Shown here: piece after piece, positions 22,240-34,300 of the stretch
Layout of the letters: each line of letters begins with the position of its first letter
How positions within the stretch are numbered: the first letter of the stretch is position 1
Source: Bombyx mori
Lineage: Eukaryota > Arthropoda > Insecta > Lepidoptera > Bombycidae
Direction of reading: 5' to 3'
Length of the DNA stretch: 64,000 nt
NCBI RefSeq assembly: GCF_030269925.1
Contig: NC_085107.1
Location: 4,960,001-5,024,000, forward strand
The notes under the pieces: generated by a model
Database searches by the model: none
Told to the model about the DNA's origin: nothing
The model's input: only the letters and a program-made list of their open reading frames with translations
Program-made: the position numbers and the translations under genes

Positions 22240-22504
22240 CGAACTATACACTTTCAGTGTCACATCAAATGGTTTGTGTTTGCATATTTTTAAATATATA
22301 TTTCTTCTGTGCCTGTTTGTCACTGAACTCTTCCTAACCGGCTGGACTGATTTTAACGAAATTTTCTGTGTACCTTCAGATGGATTCAAGAATGGTTTAG
22401 ATTTACAAATCAGCCCGGCAGATGGCGTTGCAGTCGGTGTCTAAGTTATTTATCTTTCATAAAAATAATTTATTTGGCAAAACAACGTTTACCGGGTCAG
22501 CTAG
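22240..22504 (+). mobile_element. Helitron-like element, 3' end
   Basis: Ends ACCGGGTCAGCTAG followed by T, the CTAG terminus of a plus-strand Helitron. It contains CTGGACTGATTTTAACGAAA, a motif shared with similar repeats in insects. The 5' end is unclear. Confidence 0.5.
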
Positions 22505-22872
22505 TTTATACGTATATTGCCTTTCTTCGCAGAATGAATGAGGACACTTGGTCATTGATTGCGTCCAAGGCTGAGGGAGTATTAAATTATATGAGAATTG
22601 ATCTTAAGTGATAAATTGCAGTCGCTGTTCTATTATGTATCTATACAGTATACGATTCACAAGGCTTATTTGTAAATTTGTCCTATTAGGTACATGCACC
22701 GGTTTAAGAACAAAATATTGCAGAAACTACTTGTAGATACGACATCAATTTCTTTGAGTTAAAATAACAAATAAAATCAATAAAAAACCGCACGTGATAC
22801 TATAGGGGGGAATTATGCTGAATCTCCATGTTCTTGAGATTTGAAACAACGTGCATAATTTAATTAGGTCAT

Positions 22873-23175
22873 TTAACTTAACTGAAACATTAACCTCATC
22901 TCAAGGCTTGTGGTCACAGATTGTGGTGCCCCCGGGTTGTCGTGTAGGCGCAGCGGAGACAAGCGATTAACCAAGGCTGGGTGGAAATTCGCGAGCTCCT
23001 CCATGAGTGTGGCCAGTTCCTCACAGTACACATCCGCAGAATGCTGGTCATTTTACCTGTGGTAATTATACCGGCACTAAACCAAGTGACCGTGACTTTT
23101 TTAAAGGTGTTTTCGCTTGGTGCACTACCTAGGTCTACCCAAAACGATGACCACTTATTATCAAAAAGCGGATAA
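22873..23175 (-). pseudogene. mariner transposase remnant
   Basis: On the minus strand one frame gives KWSSFWVDLGSAPSENTF and VTVTWFSAGIITTGK. After a frameshift near 23052 another gives SADVYCEELATLMEELANF, then HPALVNRLSPLRLHDN and a stop at 22873. This is the mariner arrangement: target strand-transfer core 'VTVxWF..GII', the 'ADVYCEEL' helix, and 'LHDN' with the second catalytic Asp. The 5' third and the final Asp region are absent. No terminal repeats were found nearby. Confidence 0.7.
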
Positions 23176-23315
23176 TGCGGTTCAAAATCCCTTTCTGTTA
23201 AGCAACGTAAAGTACCTACCTATATAACTTAACGCGCATTATCGCGACACGATAATCTTCTTATCGTGACCACCTCAAATTACATACCGGATCTAGATGA
23301 CCGGACAATAAACAA

Positions 23316-23580
23316 TAGCCGCCACCTTAAGCACGTCATTTCGAATCTTTAGGATCCACTCTCGACGCTTTTGGGGATTCCAAGCACCGGTCACCATTCT
23401 CGTCGAAGCCGATGAAGAATTCGATGAGCAATTTAACCCACATACACAGCCTAGTGGGTTTCTGGCCGGAACTTCTCAGTGGGTCGCGATTCCGATCCGG
23501 TGGTAGACTCAGCGAATAACTGTCCTTATCAGCGCTAGTATTAGCAAATTCTCCCCGAGCCCTGTGAACTTACCTACATA
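23316..23580 (+). mobile_element. Diverged BMC1-related LINE fragment
   Basis: CGACGCTTTTGGGGATTCCA, CAGTGGGTCGCGATTCCGAT and GATCCGGTGGTAGACTCAGC align with the better copies with many substitutions. The A-tail is lost. Confidence 0.65.
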
Positions 23581-24689
23581 TTTGGCGGAGCTAGCATTTT
23601 ATATATTTGCCCCTTGAAGTTACTAGCAGTAGATGGGCAAAAAAAGTAATTAGGGAGTGCGAAGGGGCAGGAACCATATGTATGTACCATATTATTAGTC
23701 AAAGCGAACCAAGTCTCTACATATCATAAAAATTGAGACATTGAGAGTCCTAGTAATGTGGAACACGTTTTTAAAAACCAAGAACCGCTAGATGTGTTAT
23801 ATTGAAAGTAGTACCAAATACTGAAATTAGAACAAAGTACTCAAAGTCTATGGCGGAAGAAAGCCACATAAATCTCTAGCTTATCGGTCAACGTAATGAA
23901 AAGATATAGCCATATTTTCTAGCTCACAAAAACCACTAAAATAACACTTACGATTGGCCTATAAACATGAAATTTGGTAAAGGAGAGGTCTTATAGCACA
24001 AGTAAAAGGAATCAGATTTTTTTTTTATTTACTATCTTTAAGCAAAATTCAATATTTTTCTAACATGTAAAACAGAATGCCCAAATCGCCTTACCACGTA
24101 AGTCATTTCATTTAGATGTTTTTCATTTAGACTACTTTGATTTTATGCTATTTTTATGTCAGAATATAGATTTTGGTAAGTTACCGGCCTCCTCACATCC
24201 TCAATTCAACATATAGTTAAGTTCTATTATAAGTCTTTCATGGTGTGCATCAAATAGCGGTACCAAATTCTTTAACAATCCAATGAATGATTTAGGTGCG
24301 GATAGAGAACGAACATATGTAAATTTTTATTAAGATAGTCAAAAACGACAGATGAAAAGAACAAAATGACATGTGTAACAAGATTTCAATTATATATTGT
24401 GTTTCTGTTTCAATCGTGTGTTTCTGCACAGGAGCATAGGCAGAAAATATAAAACTATATTAATTCTGGAGAATTTGGTAGCCATATATATATTAAGAGA
24501 CCTTGCAGATGAAACTCTTAGGTTGCTAGTTCCATTCCAACTTGTTTGGTTTTTTATTGACTACTTATAAAAGCCCTATATAGTGCTGTAATAGCCCTTA
24601 CATAATGACCTATTATTGACCTTGTGGCATTCCGTTAGCCAGGCAGATAATACTTTCGAATAAATAAATAAAATTAGGTCTTTTTTTAA
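23581..24689. other. Intergenic, nothing recognised
   Basis: AT-rich. It separates the repeat-rich left half from the repeat-poor rno 3' region. Confidence 0.4.
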
Positions 24690-24763
24690 ATTTACATTGT
24701 TTTAATTTTTCAATAACAAAATATAATTAATTTCTTACTTATATCGAACTCAAAAATATGTTT

Positions 24764-24769
24764 TTTATT
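24764..24769 (-). terminator. rno: Distal poly(A) signal of rno (candidate)
   Basis: AATAAA on the minus strand near the low-coordinate edge of the transposon-free block. It would give a UTR of about 6.6 kb. Confidence 0.3.
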
Positions 24770-27700
24770 AAATAGATAATTATTTAACAAAGCGGGGTCA
24801 AAATTATAGTTCAAAATAATTACATAAAAATTATATTCAAAACAAAAATTAACACAAAAAAATATACAGCGCATCAATCAAACTAAGATTACATTTATAA
24901 TTTATTTTGCGCATATTTTTAAACTAATTTAATAAATTTCATGGATACATTTTAATTGATACAATTAAAATATTGGACACGAGTATTGCATAAATCATGG
25001 AATTATAATTACAACAATTACGTCAATTTACGTCATTATTAACTCTACGGGCAGATAGGATTTTTAGGTAAAGGATCAAGATCTAAGGTCGAGGATCCAA
25101 AATAAACATGTGCAAGGCTGCGAAATAAAATTAAATGGAACGATTAATTGATCTAAAAAATTTATTAATGAATAAGGAGACTATGTGCACATTGAAAACA
25201 CTTTATATTACAAGACCACTTGTACAATATTTACAAGACCCGCGTCACAATTTTTAGCAGAAGGAGCGACGACAAAACGTCACGCCCTCCACTATCCTAC
25301 TTTACACTCTGTACATAAGTAGTTTTGTACAAGTTACACTTATCCTTTAGTTACTAAAGTATCTAACTCATTTAAAAACAATGGAAATATTGATCATAAT
25401 ACTTATACGGATATTGGTATAAGAAATTAAATTCTTACATCTAAACCTTAACTGATTACATCGTCTAATAATATAAATAATATATGTTAGGGACAATGTT
25501 AACCTAATGACTGGTACGAGAGGGTCAGCCATCGCTTCACGTCAACACCGCAACACCGACAGCTCGAGTCGAGGTCATCGACCTAGCCACTGAGAGACTG
25601 TCCGCGTCGTTAAAGCATTTAGACAACTAATGGCGAAGACACGGCTCCTATAGAGTAAGCTCTCTAACTAAACCAAAATGTCTCATACTTTTAGGGCCGT
25701 GTTTTTCGTCCTGTCACACCCGCACTAACACACACAGTACTACTTTGCTCTCATATACGCAAGTTTAACACATACATAAACATTTATATTAACAGTGCAC
25801 ACACATATTAACTTCGCTTACGCACTAATACTTTAAATATTTACATGTCCGTACAACACCATTTTCTATAATATTTAACACTCGGTGAATTAAAATACTC
25901 ATATAAAATCATGCGCTTAGAGCACGAAAATCTAAATATAAATAACACGACTCTACCGAAAAAAAAATCAATTTTTTTATAAACACTCGTTTGTATTATA
26001 ATTTATATGCAAAATTATTTTAATAAAATTCATAATACACATTTATTTATTTATTTATTTGTAAATTATTTCAACAGAACGAATTCGCATATTACTATGT
26101 ACAATAAAAAAGACATTCCCTGCAAGTCGGAATATTGTTTTACACGGACCAGAAAAAAAAAAACAATAAATGTAAGGAAATGATACTACTTTTAATGCAC
26201 AATAGCCAGCCACACTTGACACCACCCGTCAATTGATGTCAACGCGCTTCGTATCGATCGTAACTCAGTAAACAAATTAATAATGATTAAGAACTTTAAG
26301 ATAATCCTTTTGCGAACAATCGTCAATAATTCTAATACGATATAAAAATTATTTAAAGATTATGAAAACAACTTTTACTTTTTTTATTTTTCTGGTCAGG
26401 CTTTAGTTTTTTTTCTCTCTTTTAAATTCTAATAAGTATACATTCTTATTATTCAAATTTTAAATTAAAACAAATCACAGTCAATAGGTAATGGTCGACT
26501 CGAGTGAAATTGTTGTTGACGTTAAGTAGACAATAGTTGCCGGAATATTTCTTATTTGCAACATTTCAATGCTAATAGAAAAAACGGCTAATTAATTGAT
26601 TAATGAAAAATTACGAAAAAATACTATTGTCTTAAATGTGCAAACTGTTTAGTTTTGGAGTTATGTAATTATTAACACACGCATAACTTCGAATCTCGAC
26701 GTATTTAGAACTCTCGAGTATATTACATAACAATTTTTTTTAGACAAGCTTTTAGCAAAACCATCCGAAAACCCAACGCATGCTAATAAATTCATAGCAA
26801 CGCTACAACAATACTTCTATAAAATCTTAATTTATGCAATCTATACCATATAAGTGCAATACTCTGTGATGCTATTAACAAAAATTACAGTTTGTTTTTT
26901 CAAGGTCACAAACACTAATGGATCATCTATAAAGAACAATTGTTTTAAATTGATTTTTTTATTCGTATCTGCTTTTCAAATGTTATCATAAATTCGATGC
27001 AATAAAGTTGATCGCCGACTTCACGCGAATGCTATTAGGTTCGATGTTACAGTTTCAATAATACTTACTTCGTGAAGTTGACGAACACCCCTAGTGTCTC
27101 AGCGCTACATGACATAATAACTTAACGCCTACATTGGATATTTATGCATGCATTTAAAACTTATTTACAACACACAGGATGCTATTGAAATCCCCGAGAA
27201 GGTTAGTGAATGGACTATGAAAATTACGACTATAAGTGGTGATTTTTTTGAGGAATGGTGCCTTAAAATACCGCTACGGTCAATAAGATCTGCATATACT
27301 GTGCAGAGTCAAGGGGGCAATGGGAAACAGTATAAATCAAAATAGAGGTTGTTCAATAAAAAATAATTGTTTTTCTTCTACATAAAATTTATTACTGTGT
27401 ACTTTTGATTATGGTAACAATTGCTAAAGAAATTAGTTAACTGGATCACTTTCAATGATCAATTATTACTCTTAGAACTTAAGATCAATTTACGAATAAA
27501 GTTTCTTACACGATCAATATTTACAATCTTGTGATACAACTGACTGTAGAGCCGGCACTAATACTCTCTGAAGCACCATTCAAGAATTAAAAATAAGATA
27601 AATGCATGCACGAATGTTTTTTTTATTTCTTTGTTTCACAAATACTACATGTCATATTATAACTATCATTCAAAATTAAATAATATAAATGTCAACTCGA

Positions 27701-30501
27701 TAAATTATTTACAATAAGTGTTTCAAAAAAATATAAAAGTATAAAATTATTATTACCTTTCAGAACACTCATAAAATACTTGTTAATTAAATAAATTGAC
27801 GAAGTTATCTTTTTCTCGCACTCAGTACATTGCTAGGGTTCGAACACGCGGCTCGCGAGTGGCGACGCGTCTTAAGCCACATTTATACAAACCCATACAA
27901 TTTAATTGTTTTTTTTTACTTATTTGATTTAGGAACTTATGTCAAATAAATAGAAAGAATACTAACAGCGAATGATTCTAGCGGTTAGTTCAGTTTTGTC
28001 TTTGACTCTTGTATTTTTTTCGCGTTTATCAATCAAAATATAACTAAAAACCATCACAATATTGGTAGTAAAAAAATATTCTTTTATAAATAAATTAGAT
28101 TAATTCATAATTCCAGGTCATTCAAATCAGTATAGACAACCTTATTGTACATTTTTTACAAGTTCGTCTTACCTATTTTATTACTAAGCTCTTTATATTG
28201 TAACCAGACGGAAAGGCTAATACGAAGTCGCATGGTAGTACTGGCACAGAGGGTGCCGCCTAGACTATCGATCGTATCGCGTCGCCGCAGTAGCATCGCT
28301 ACGACCTTTCAGTGTGATCACTACTTAATCGAAAAATTTTAGCTCAAGCCCACACTATACAAAATGTCTCTCGGAAAGTAACCAATACGCGCCGGAAGAA
28401 CATTCGCGCATGCAATTTGTACTAAATCCCGATCGTTCGTCCTGTTCTAATAAGAGCATTAGAGAGAAATAGAAGAACTTCCGGACAGACATGTCGTATG
28501 ATGTCGGCTAAGGCTAAATTTGATACAATCACTACTCGACTAAGACAGTGTCCAGATTACGCAACGTCAGCAGTAAGATTTAACGAAACATATCTATTTC
28601 TTTGAATAAACATTACAAACATCTATTATTATTATTTCGTATATCTAACATGAACTGTGGCTACATTAAAGAATAATATTATATTGTAAAATTTGATAAG
28701 AACATGATTCTTTCTAATCACGTATTCTGAACAAAGCCTGACTAATGATAATGTTACTATTTACAATGTGAAGATTTCTTTATGAACGCGCTTCATCACT
28801 GTACTTACTATACACGAACATGTACTTATAACTAAGACCTCGTCTACGGTCATACAACCATGACTACGCGATGAGTATTGCCAAATATTGCACAAACCAT
28901 TTTGTATTCACAATCACATTCAAACAAGCATCCGAATCAGTCATGACTTAATACTTATATCGTTTATTTCATTTATTATTTATAACATATGTATTTTTTT
29001 GTGAAATAACTTTGATTTAATGATCCGCGTAGTGATGAAGATTTTTAATAGTGCGATGAAGAAACTAATGTATTTTTTTTTAAAGTGTTAATTTACAATA
29101 AATCTCATTAAAACCGCTATGTCACTACTAATTCCGATGTGTTTTTATTTTTACAAATCCAACGTCATTTTTCATATTCAAACGTCGTTATCGGTTAGTT
29201 TTAGCGAAGTCTTATCGTTTACAATCAAATTCACAAAGGATTTTATGTCTAAATTCTAAAATTACCATCGACATTCAATTTACATTTCAACTTTGAAACT
29301 ATTCTTATTTTCTCTCTTTTAATACTACTGTGAAATAGTGCTACAACTCTTGCAAACAAACCATAGTATAATTAATTACGTATGTACAATAAGCCTTCAA
29401 ATTCAGAGATATTACAGATTCGAGTCAATATTCTAACATCCGTACATATAATATAACTATAATTTTAATGTAACGATTTCATTATTTTATACTTACTTTT
29501 ATTTTAGTGCCCTAAAATTCAATTAATGTTTATGACAACAACATCTTACATTACAATGGGTTTCCGAACCCATTAAGTATAATTGAACTGTACAATTTAA
29601 CATCTGTGCTTTTTATGTCACGAAGCTCGACTTTATAAATATAAATTTATACGACTATTTAGACACAAAAGACAGTTTTGGTCGCCGCCTACAGAAAGTG
29701 TCAAATATTTTTTAATGTTCTGTAATGTTTTCTACTTTACACCGACTATTCATTTTTAAAGCTATTTAATTGTTAAAATTGGTTCATTTTTACATTAAAA
29801 CTGTTACAGATAGAAGACGGTAAATTCTTTATTCGATTATTTTGTCAATGAAATGGTTTGTTTACATCAAGTCCACACAGCTATTTCGTAATACTATTAA
29901 AATTCCTAGGTTTTTCTATTTAAACATCGATTAGAACAGTCAGGCCTCTAGTTATCTATATCCTATGGTTATTCGCGAAACACACCGCTTACGACATTCA
30001 CAACATGAAAATATTAATTGCATTTCTTTACAGTATTGGTCGTGAAGAAAACTCACATTTTTATTATCTAAAGGTCGACAGTACACAAAGTTTAGAACAA
30101 CAAACACGATGAGATTAATCAGGAAACGTCCAGCGTTCTCGAATATCACACACTAACCGCTCTGAACTGAACCGTACTGTCGAAACGATTATAATACAAA
30201 TTTCGATAAATAATTACATTAATACATTTTTGACACTTAGTATTCACACCATGTTAGTAAAAGTATCAGGCTAACATGGATTCTATTTTCAATAATAATC
30301 GTACGGATGTTTTTTTTTTCTGTCAAATACTCAAATTATTTTAATGCCCTTTATCAGTAAGTAACTTTGATTTAAATTTCTTTGGTGAATACCGAGTGAT
30401 GATAATTTGATGAGAGGTCAGAGAGGTTGACTTCGCTTTTTTTAATTTAATACTTACTATTGGGTCAAATATTATAATATTGGGAGAATCAAATAAAATT
30501 A

Positions 30502-30565
30502 CTATACAAATAAATGAATTGTAGAAATAATAATATACAAATAAATGAATTGTAAAAACAATAAT
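30502..30565. repeat. Two-copy 33-bp tandem repeat
   Basis: TACAAATAAATGAATTGTA occurs twice, at about 30503 and 30536, inside the putative UTR. Confidence 0.7.
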
Positions 30566-31119
30566 AAATGTCAACATGTTTCATTGAAAATTATTAATAA
30601 AAAAGAATTGTATAAATTTATTCTAACATTGAGCTAATTTTATAAATGTATGATAATAAGAGATAAGATTTGTTTTATTTGTTTACAATATACTGTGTTC
30701 GTTGTTATTTGATATGTTGCGTTTTAGTTTGTACCTTTTTGTTAAAAATAATTTGAATAAACACATCGTATAAAAATAAGATATCCAAATAGTTTATTGA
30801 CGTAGGCCGTTAGGGATCATTTGTTAGATAGATTATTAGGATATCGAATGAAAGCGGAAGTCAACCTCGCCGCGCCCTCATTACCACGCACCACGCAGAT
30901 GTGTCGACATGGTTTTTTTTTTGTGATAACGAAAAGTAACGCGCGAAGCGTTCCATACTTAACATCCATATATACATACGTTTTCGAAAGACAAATTAAT
31001 GAGATTCAATATGAGGCACAAAGAAAACAGTAACATTAACAAAAATATATATTATGAATTAATTATATTTTATTTTTTTTCTATTTATTTGTGCATTCCT
31101 CAATGCACAACACACAAGA

Positions 31120-31125
31120 TTTATT
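31120..31125 (-). terminator. rno: Proximal poly(A) signal of rno (candidate)
   Basis: AATAAA on the minus strand about 220 bp downstream of the stop codon. A second copy is at 31084-31089. Confidence 0.4.
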
Positions 31126-31342
31126 ATAATAATCTTAGAATAACTTTTAGTTAGACATTGAGCTTTCGATTTATACAAATAAATAATATAGTAAACTACA
31201 TCATTACAAGATAATATTAATTTTAAAATATACAGACACTATACGTTAATATTTTTTAACTGTACACGAGATTTTACGTTCGCCGGTATCGGCACGAAAG
31301 GCAGTCCACTTAATACCTGCGGCGGCGGCGGCGCTTTCTATA

Positions 31343-34300
31343 TCACCTCACTTCACAGTGTTTATTGATAGAAACGGGCATGGGCTCATTGGCGGATGGC
31401 TCCACAGCCTCCTTCATCACGTAGCCCGAGCCCTGTGAGCTGCGCGCTAATTTTAATCGAATCGGTGTTACCTTAGCGGTGCGGACTTTGCGCATGGCGG
31501 CGCTCGCCTCTATGTACGAGGGCGTGTCGATGGCGAGCGGGTCTGGCGCGGTCGGGTCGTAGCCGAACGGATCGAGCACCGGTTCGGGCGCCACCGACAC
31601 GGCGCCGCTAGGTCCCGCCAAGGTCAAAGCGTTCACGTTAGAAATCTCATCCTTTTTACGCTTTATCTTTATTATTAATTTAGTAGCACTTTCACTTTCA
31701 CTGTTCACCACTTGAAGTTTCTCAGATTTTTTGTCCTTTTTCTTTTTACGTTTCTCACTTTTGCTCGGCTTGTATTTCTTGGCCTTTTCCGTTTCTTCGA
31801 AATCGGCCATGACCTTTCGACGGAACTTCATGTTCTCCCGTCGAATGTCTTCTAAGCAAGTTTTGTGTATCGACCGTTTTTTCGGAGGGCGAAACTGGTC
31901 GCCGGTTGTTTCGTCGTTAACTTGTTGTACTATGTTGGCACCGATTTTGATTTTAAGTTTCGGAGCGATCTGTGAGGCTGTAGTTTTATTTGGCTTAGTC
32001 GTAGCACGTCCTCTTCTCTTGTGCGCTTGATTGGAGGAACTAGCCATAGAAGACAACTTAATATCGTCTGACGGATCAACGTCATCGTTCATGCTCACCT
32101 CCAAATGACGTAATTCGCGAGAAAGGCCACTTGAGACCTTTCGCTTTTTCTTTTCCGCGGGTGTTTCCGCAATTTTATAGTCTTCTCGCGTCGGTATACT
32201 GGTCATCGACGCAACAGCTTTAGGTATTGTGATTACAGCCCTCGTGAGGGGCGATGGAACGGCAGGCGGTGGTAACGTCATCGCAGATGTAGCAGCCGGA
32301 TCGTCCATATTCATGTCTTGCGTCCAATATTGACGCAATAGTTCCTTCTTTCTCATACGTCTCAAATTCGTCGAACCAGTCATCATAGTGGAAGCCGATA
32401 TTCCAATCGTGTTCACAACATTTGTGCTGGTATCGAGTACGGGCGCCGGTGTGGGGGGAGCAACCTGGGGCTGACTGTGACTTGTTGCGTAATTAGCATC
32501 CAAAAATGGTCCTTTTATTTTTACTTTCAATTGGTTTCGCGAATCTGAAAGCGAAACTTTCGGATGCTGAGGAGTATAAATTTGTTTGGGTACGACATTG
32601 TGTTCAAGCGCGATATTAGGTTGCGGCGGTGAATGTTCCCCAGGCTTGCTCGCCATTAACGCTGAGTGCAGTTCTTTTTCCACTTCTTCGTCTATTTCAG
32701 GCAAATGCTGATCCGCTGTGCCGCTCGCAAAAGCTAGCAAATGACATTGGTCTGCAGCAGCAGGAACTGGTTTCTCGACGGACTGGTACGTTCTCATGTC
32801 AACTGGACCTGGCAATACCGCATGAACGCGTGAAAAGCCAGGACCATCTTCAGAAGCATCGTTCTCAGAAGGAGAAGTAGGTTTTTCGTCAGGCTCAGAA
32901 GTTGGAGGTTTTATTTCTTTTGTATCGTTAATATTAGGCATTTTTGTAGTAGGCGAAGAAGATACAGCGGTAGGCGACCGAGACACGTCCTTATAAGATA
33001 GATCAGGTTTCCTATCATCAACGGATTTACATAAATCTACTGATTTTCGTCTTTCTCGTAAAGCTTTTAGATCAACACTATCATTGGCAATTTCTTCATG
33101 AAAGTCATATACTGTTCCTACTAATTTACTTTGAATTGAGTTTCCTGAATAATCAACAGGGGGGTAGGCATGACCTCTACTCTTAGAACGTCCTCGACCA
33201 CGTTGGTTCCTATTACTTCTGTTAGTCGATCTTTTAGTTCCCTTTGACGTATCACTTTGTTTAGGTGAAAATCCAGGACTTTTCCCTGGTGACTTCCCAG
33301 GAAACTTCGTAACTGGTTTCGTTTTTGATGGAGATTTTGATTCATGATTTATACTTACAATACTGTCATGACTATCATTAGACATTTTAGTAGGTGGAGC
33401 CTTATTGCTAGCTTCGTAAGAATCAACGCTGATACTTGGACTACTCGCTACATGTATGGTAAATTTGTCACTACCCGTAACATCGATTTCATCACGTGGT
33501 GACTCGGAACCTTTTGGTGTAGGTGAAGCTATCATTGCTGTGGTAAGAGCCATATTTTGAGAAGAGGATGTAAACGCTGCACACATTGTAAACGAAGGTT
33601 TTGGAGGCATTAAAGGAGTGGTTGAATATGGCAATCCACTATAAAGAGGTCCGGGCGAAGGCAATGGTAGCTGCGAGGCTGGATTCCCAAATAATGGTAA
33701 CGATAATGTACCTAAATAAGGTGAAGCATTCGGAGGGTAAGCAGAATACTGATTTAAGGGCATTGATGGTTCCACGGTACATGAATAGGCTGGGACCGGC
33801 GGATATGAATCAATTTCAGGCATTATAGTAACTTGACGAGCAGATATTTCACATGCACTCAAATGTGATTTTAAAGCAGCTTTTTGAGAGCAAATGGATG
33901 CGTCCGAATTAGTGCTCGAAGCAGAAGATCGCCTGGTGGTAATCTTGCTTTCTCTCCACTTATCCTGACTTACATACGGCGATGAGATTGTAGCGCAATC
34001 AGAATGTATCAAAGAATTATTATTATCATAATTTTGATTGTCCTGGGTTAGGTCATTATCGTTGCTGTTAACAGAGTGGTCCACAACAGAAATCGACTGG
34101 GAATCATCACTATGTTTACACACAGATATTGTGTCACCAGTTTCGGACAGGGATTGTATGTCCGATTGAACCGTCGGAGGTTCTTTCATTTCATCGTTAT
34201 AAGGTATATGATCATATTTTTGGTCATTACCTCGAACAGCATGTAATTCACGATCATGACCATGATCGGGATCACGATCGTGCGGTATCGTCATAGCAAC

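Larger units (their letters stand above)
24690..31342 (-). other. rno: Putative very long 3' UTR of rno
   Basis: About 6.6 kb downstream of the rno stop with no long open frame and no Bm1, BMC1 or Helitron copy, unlike every other region of comparable size here. On the minus strand, AATAAA signals occur close to the stop (31084-31089, 31120-31125) and at the far end (24764-24769). A short and a very long UTR are therefore both possible. Six UGUAAAUA Pumilio-type motifs lie in sense orientation. The extent is inferred, not shown by transcript evidence. Confidence 0.5.
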
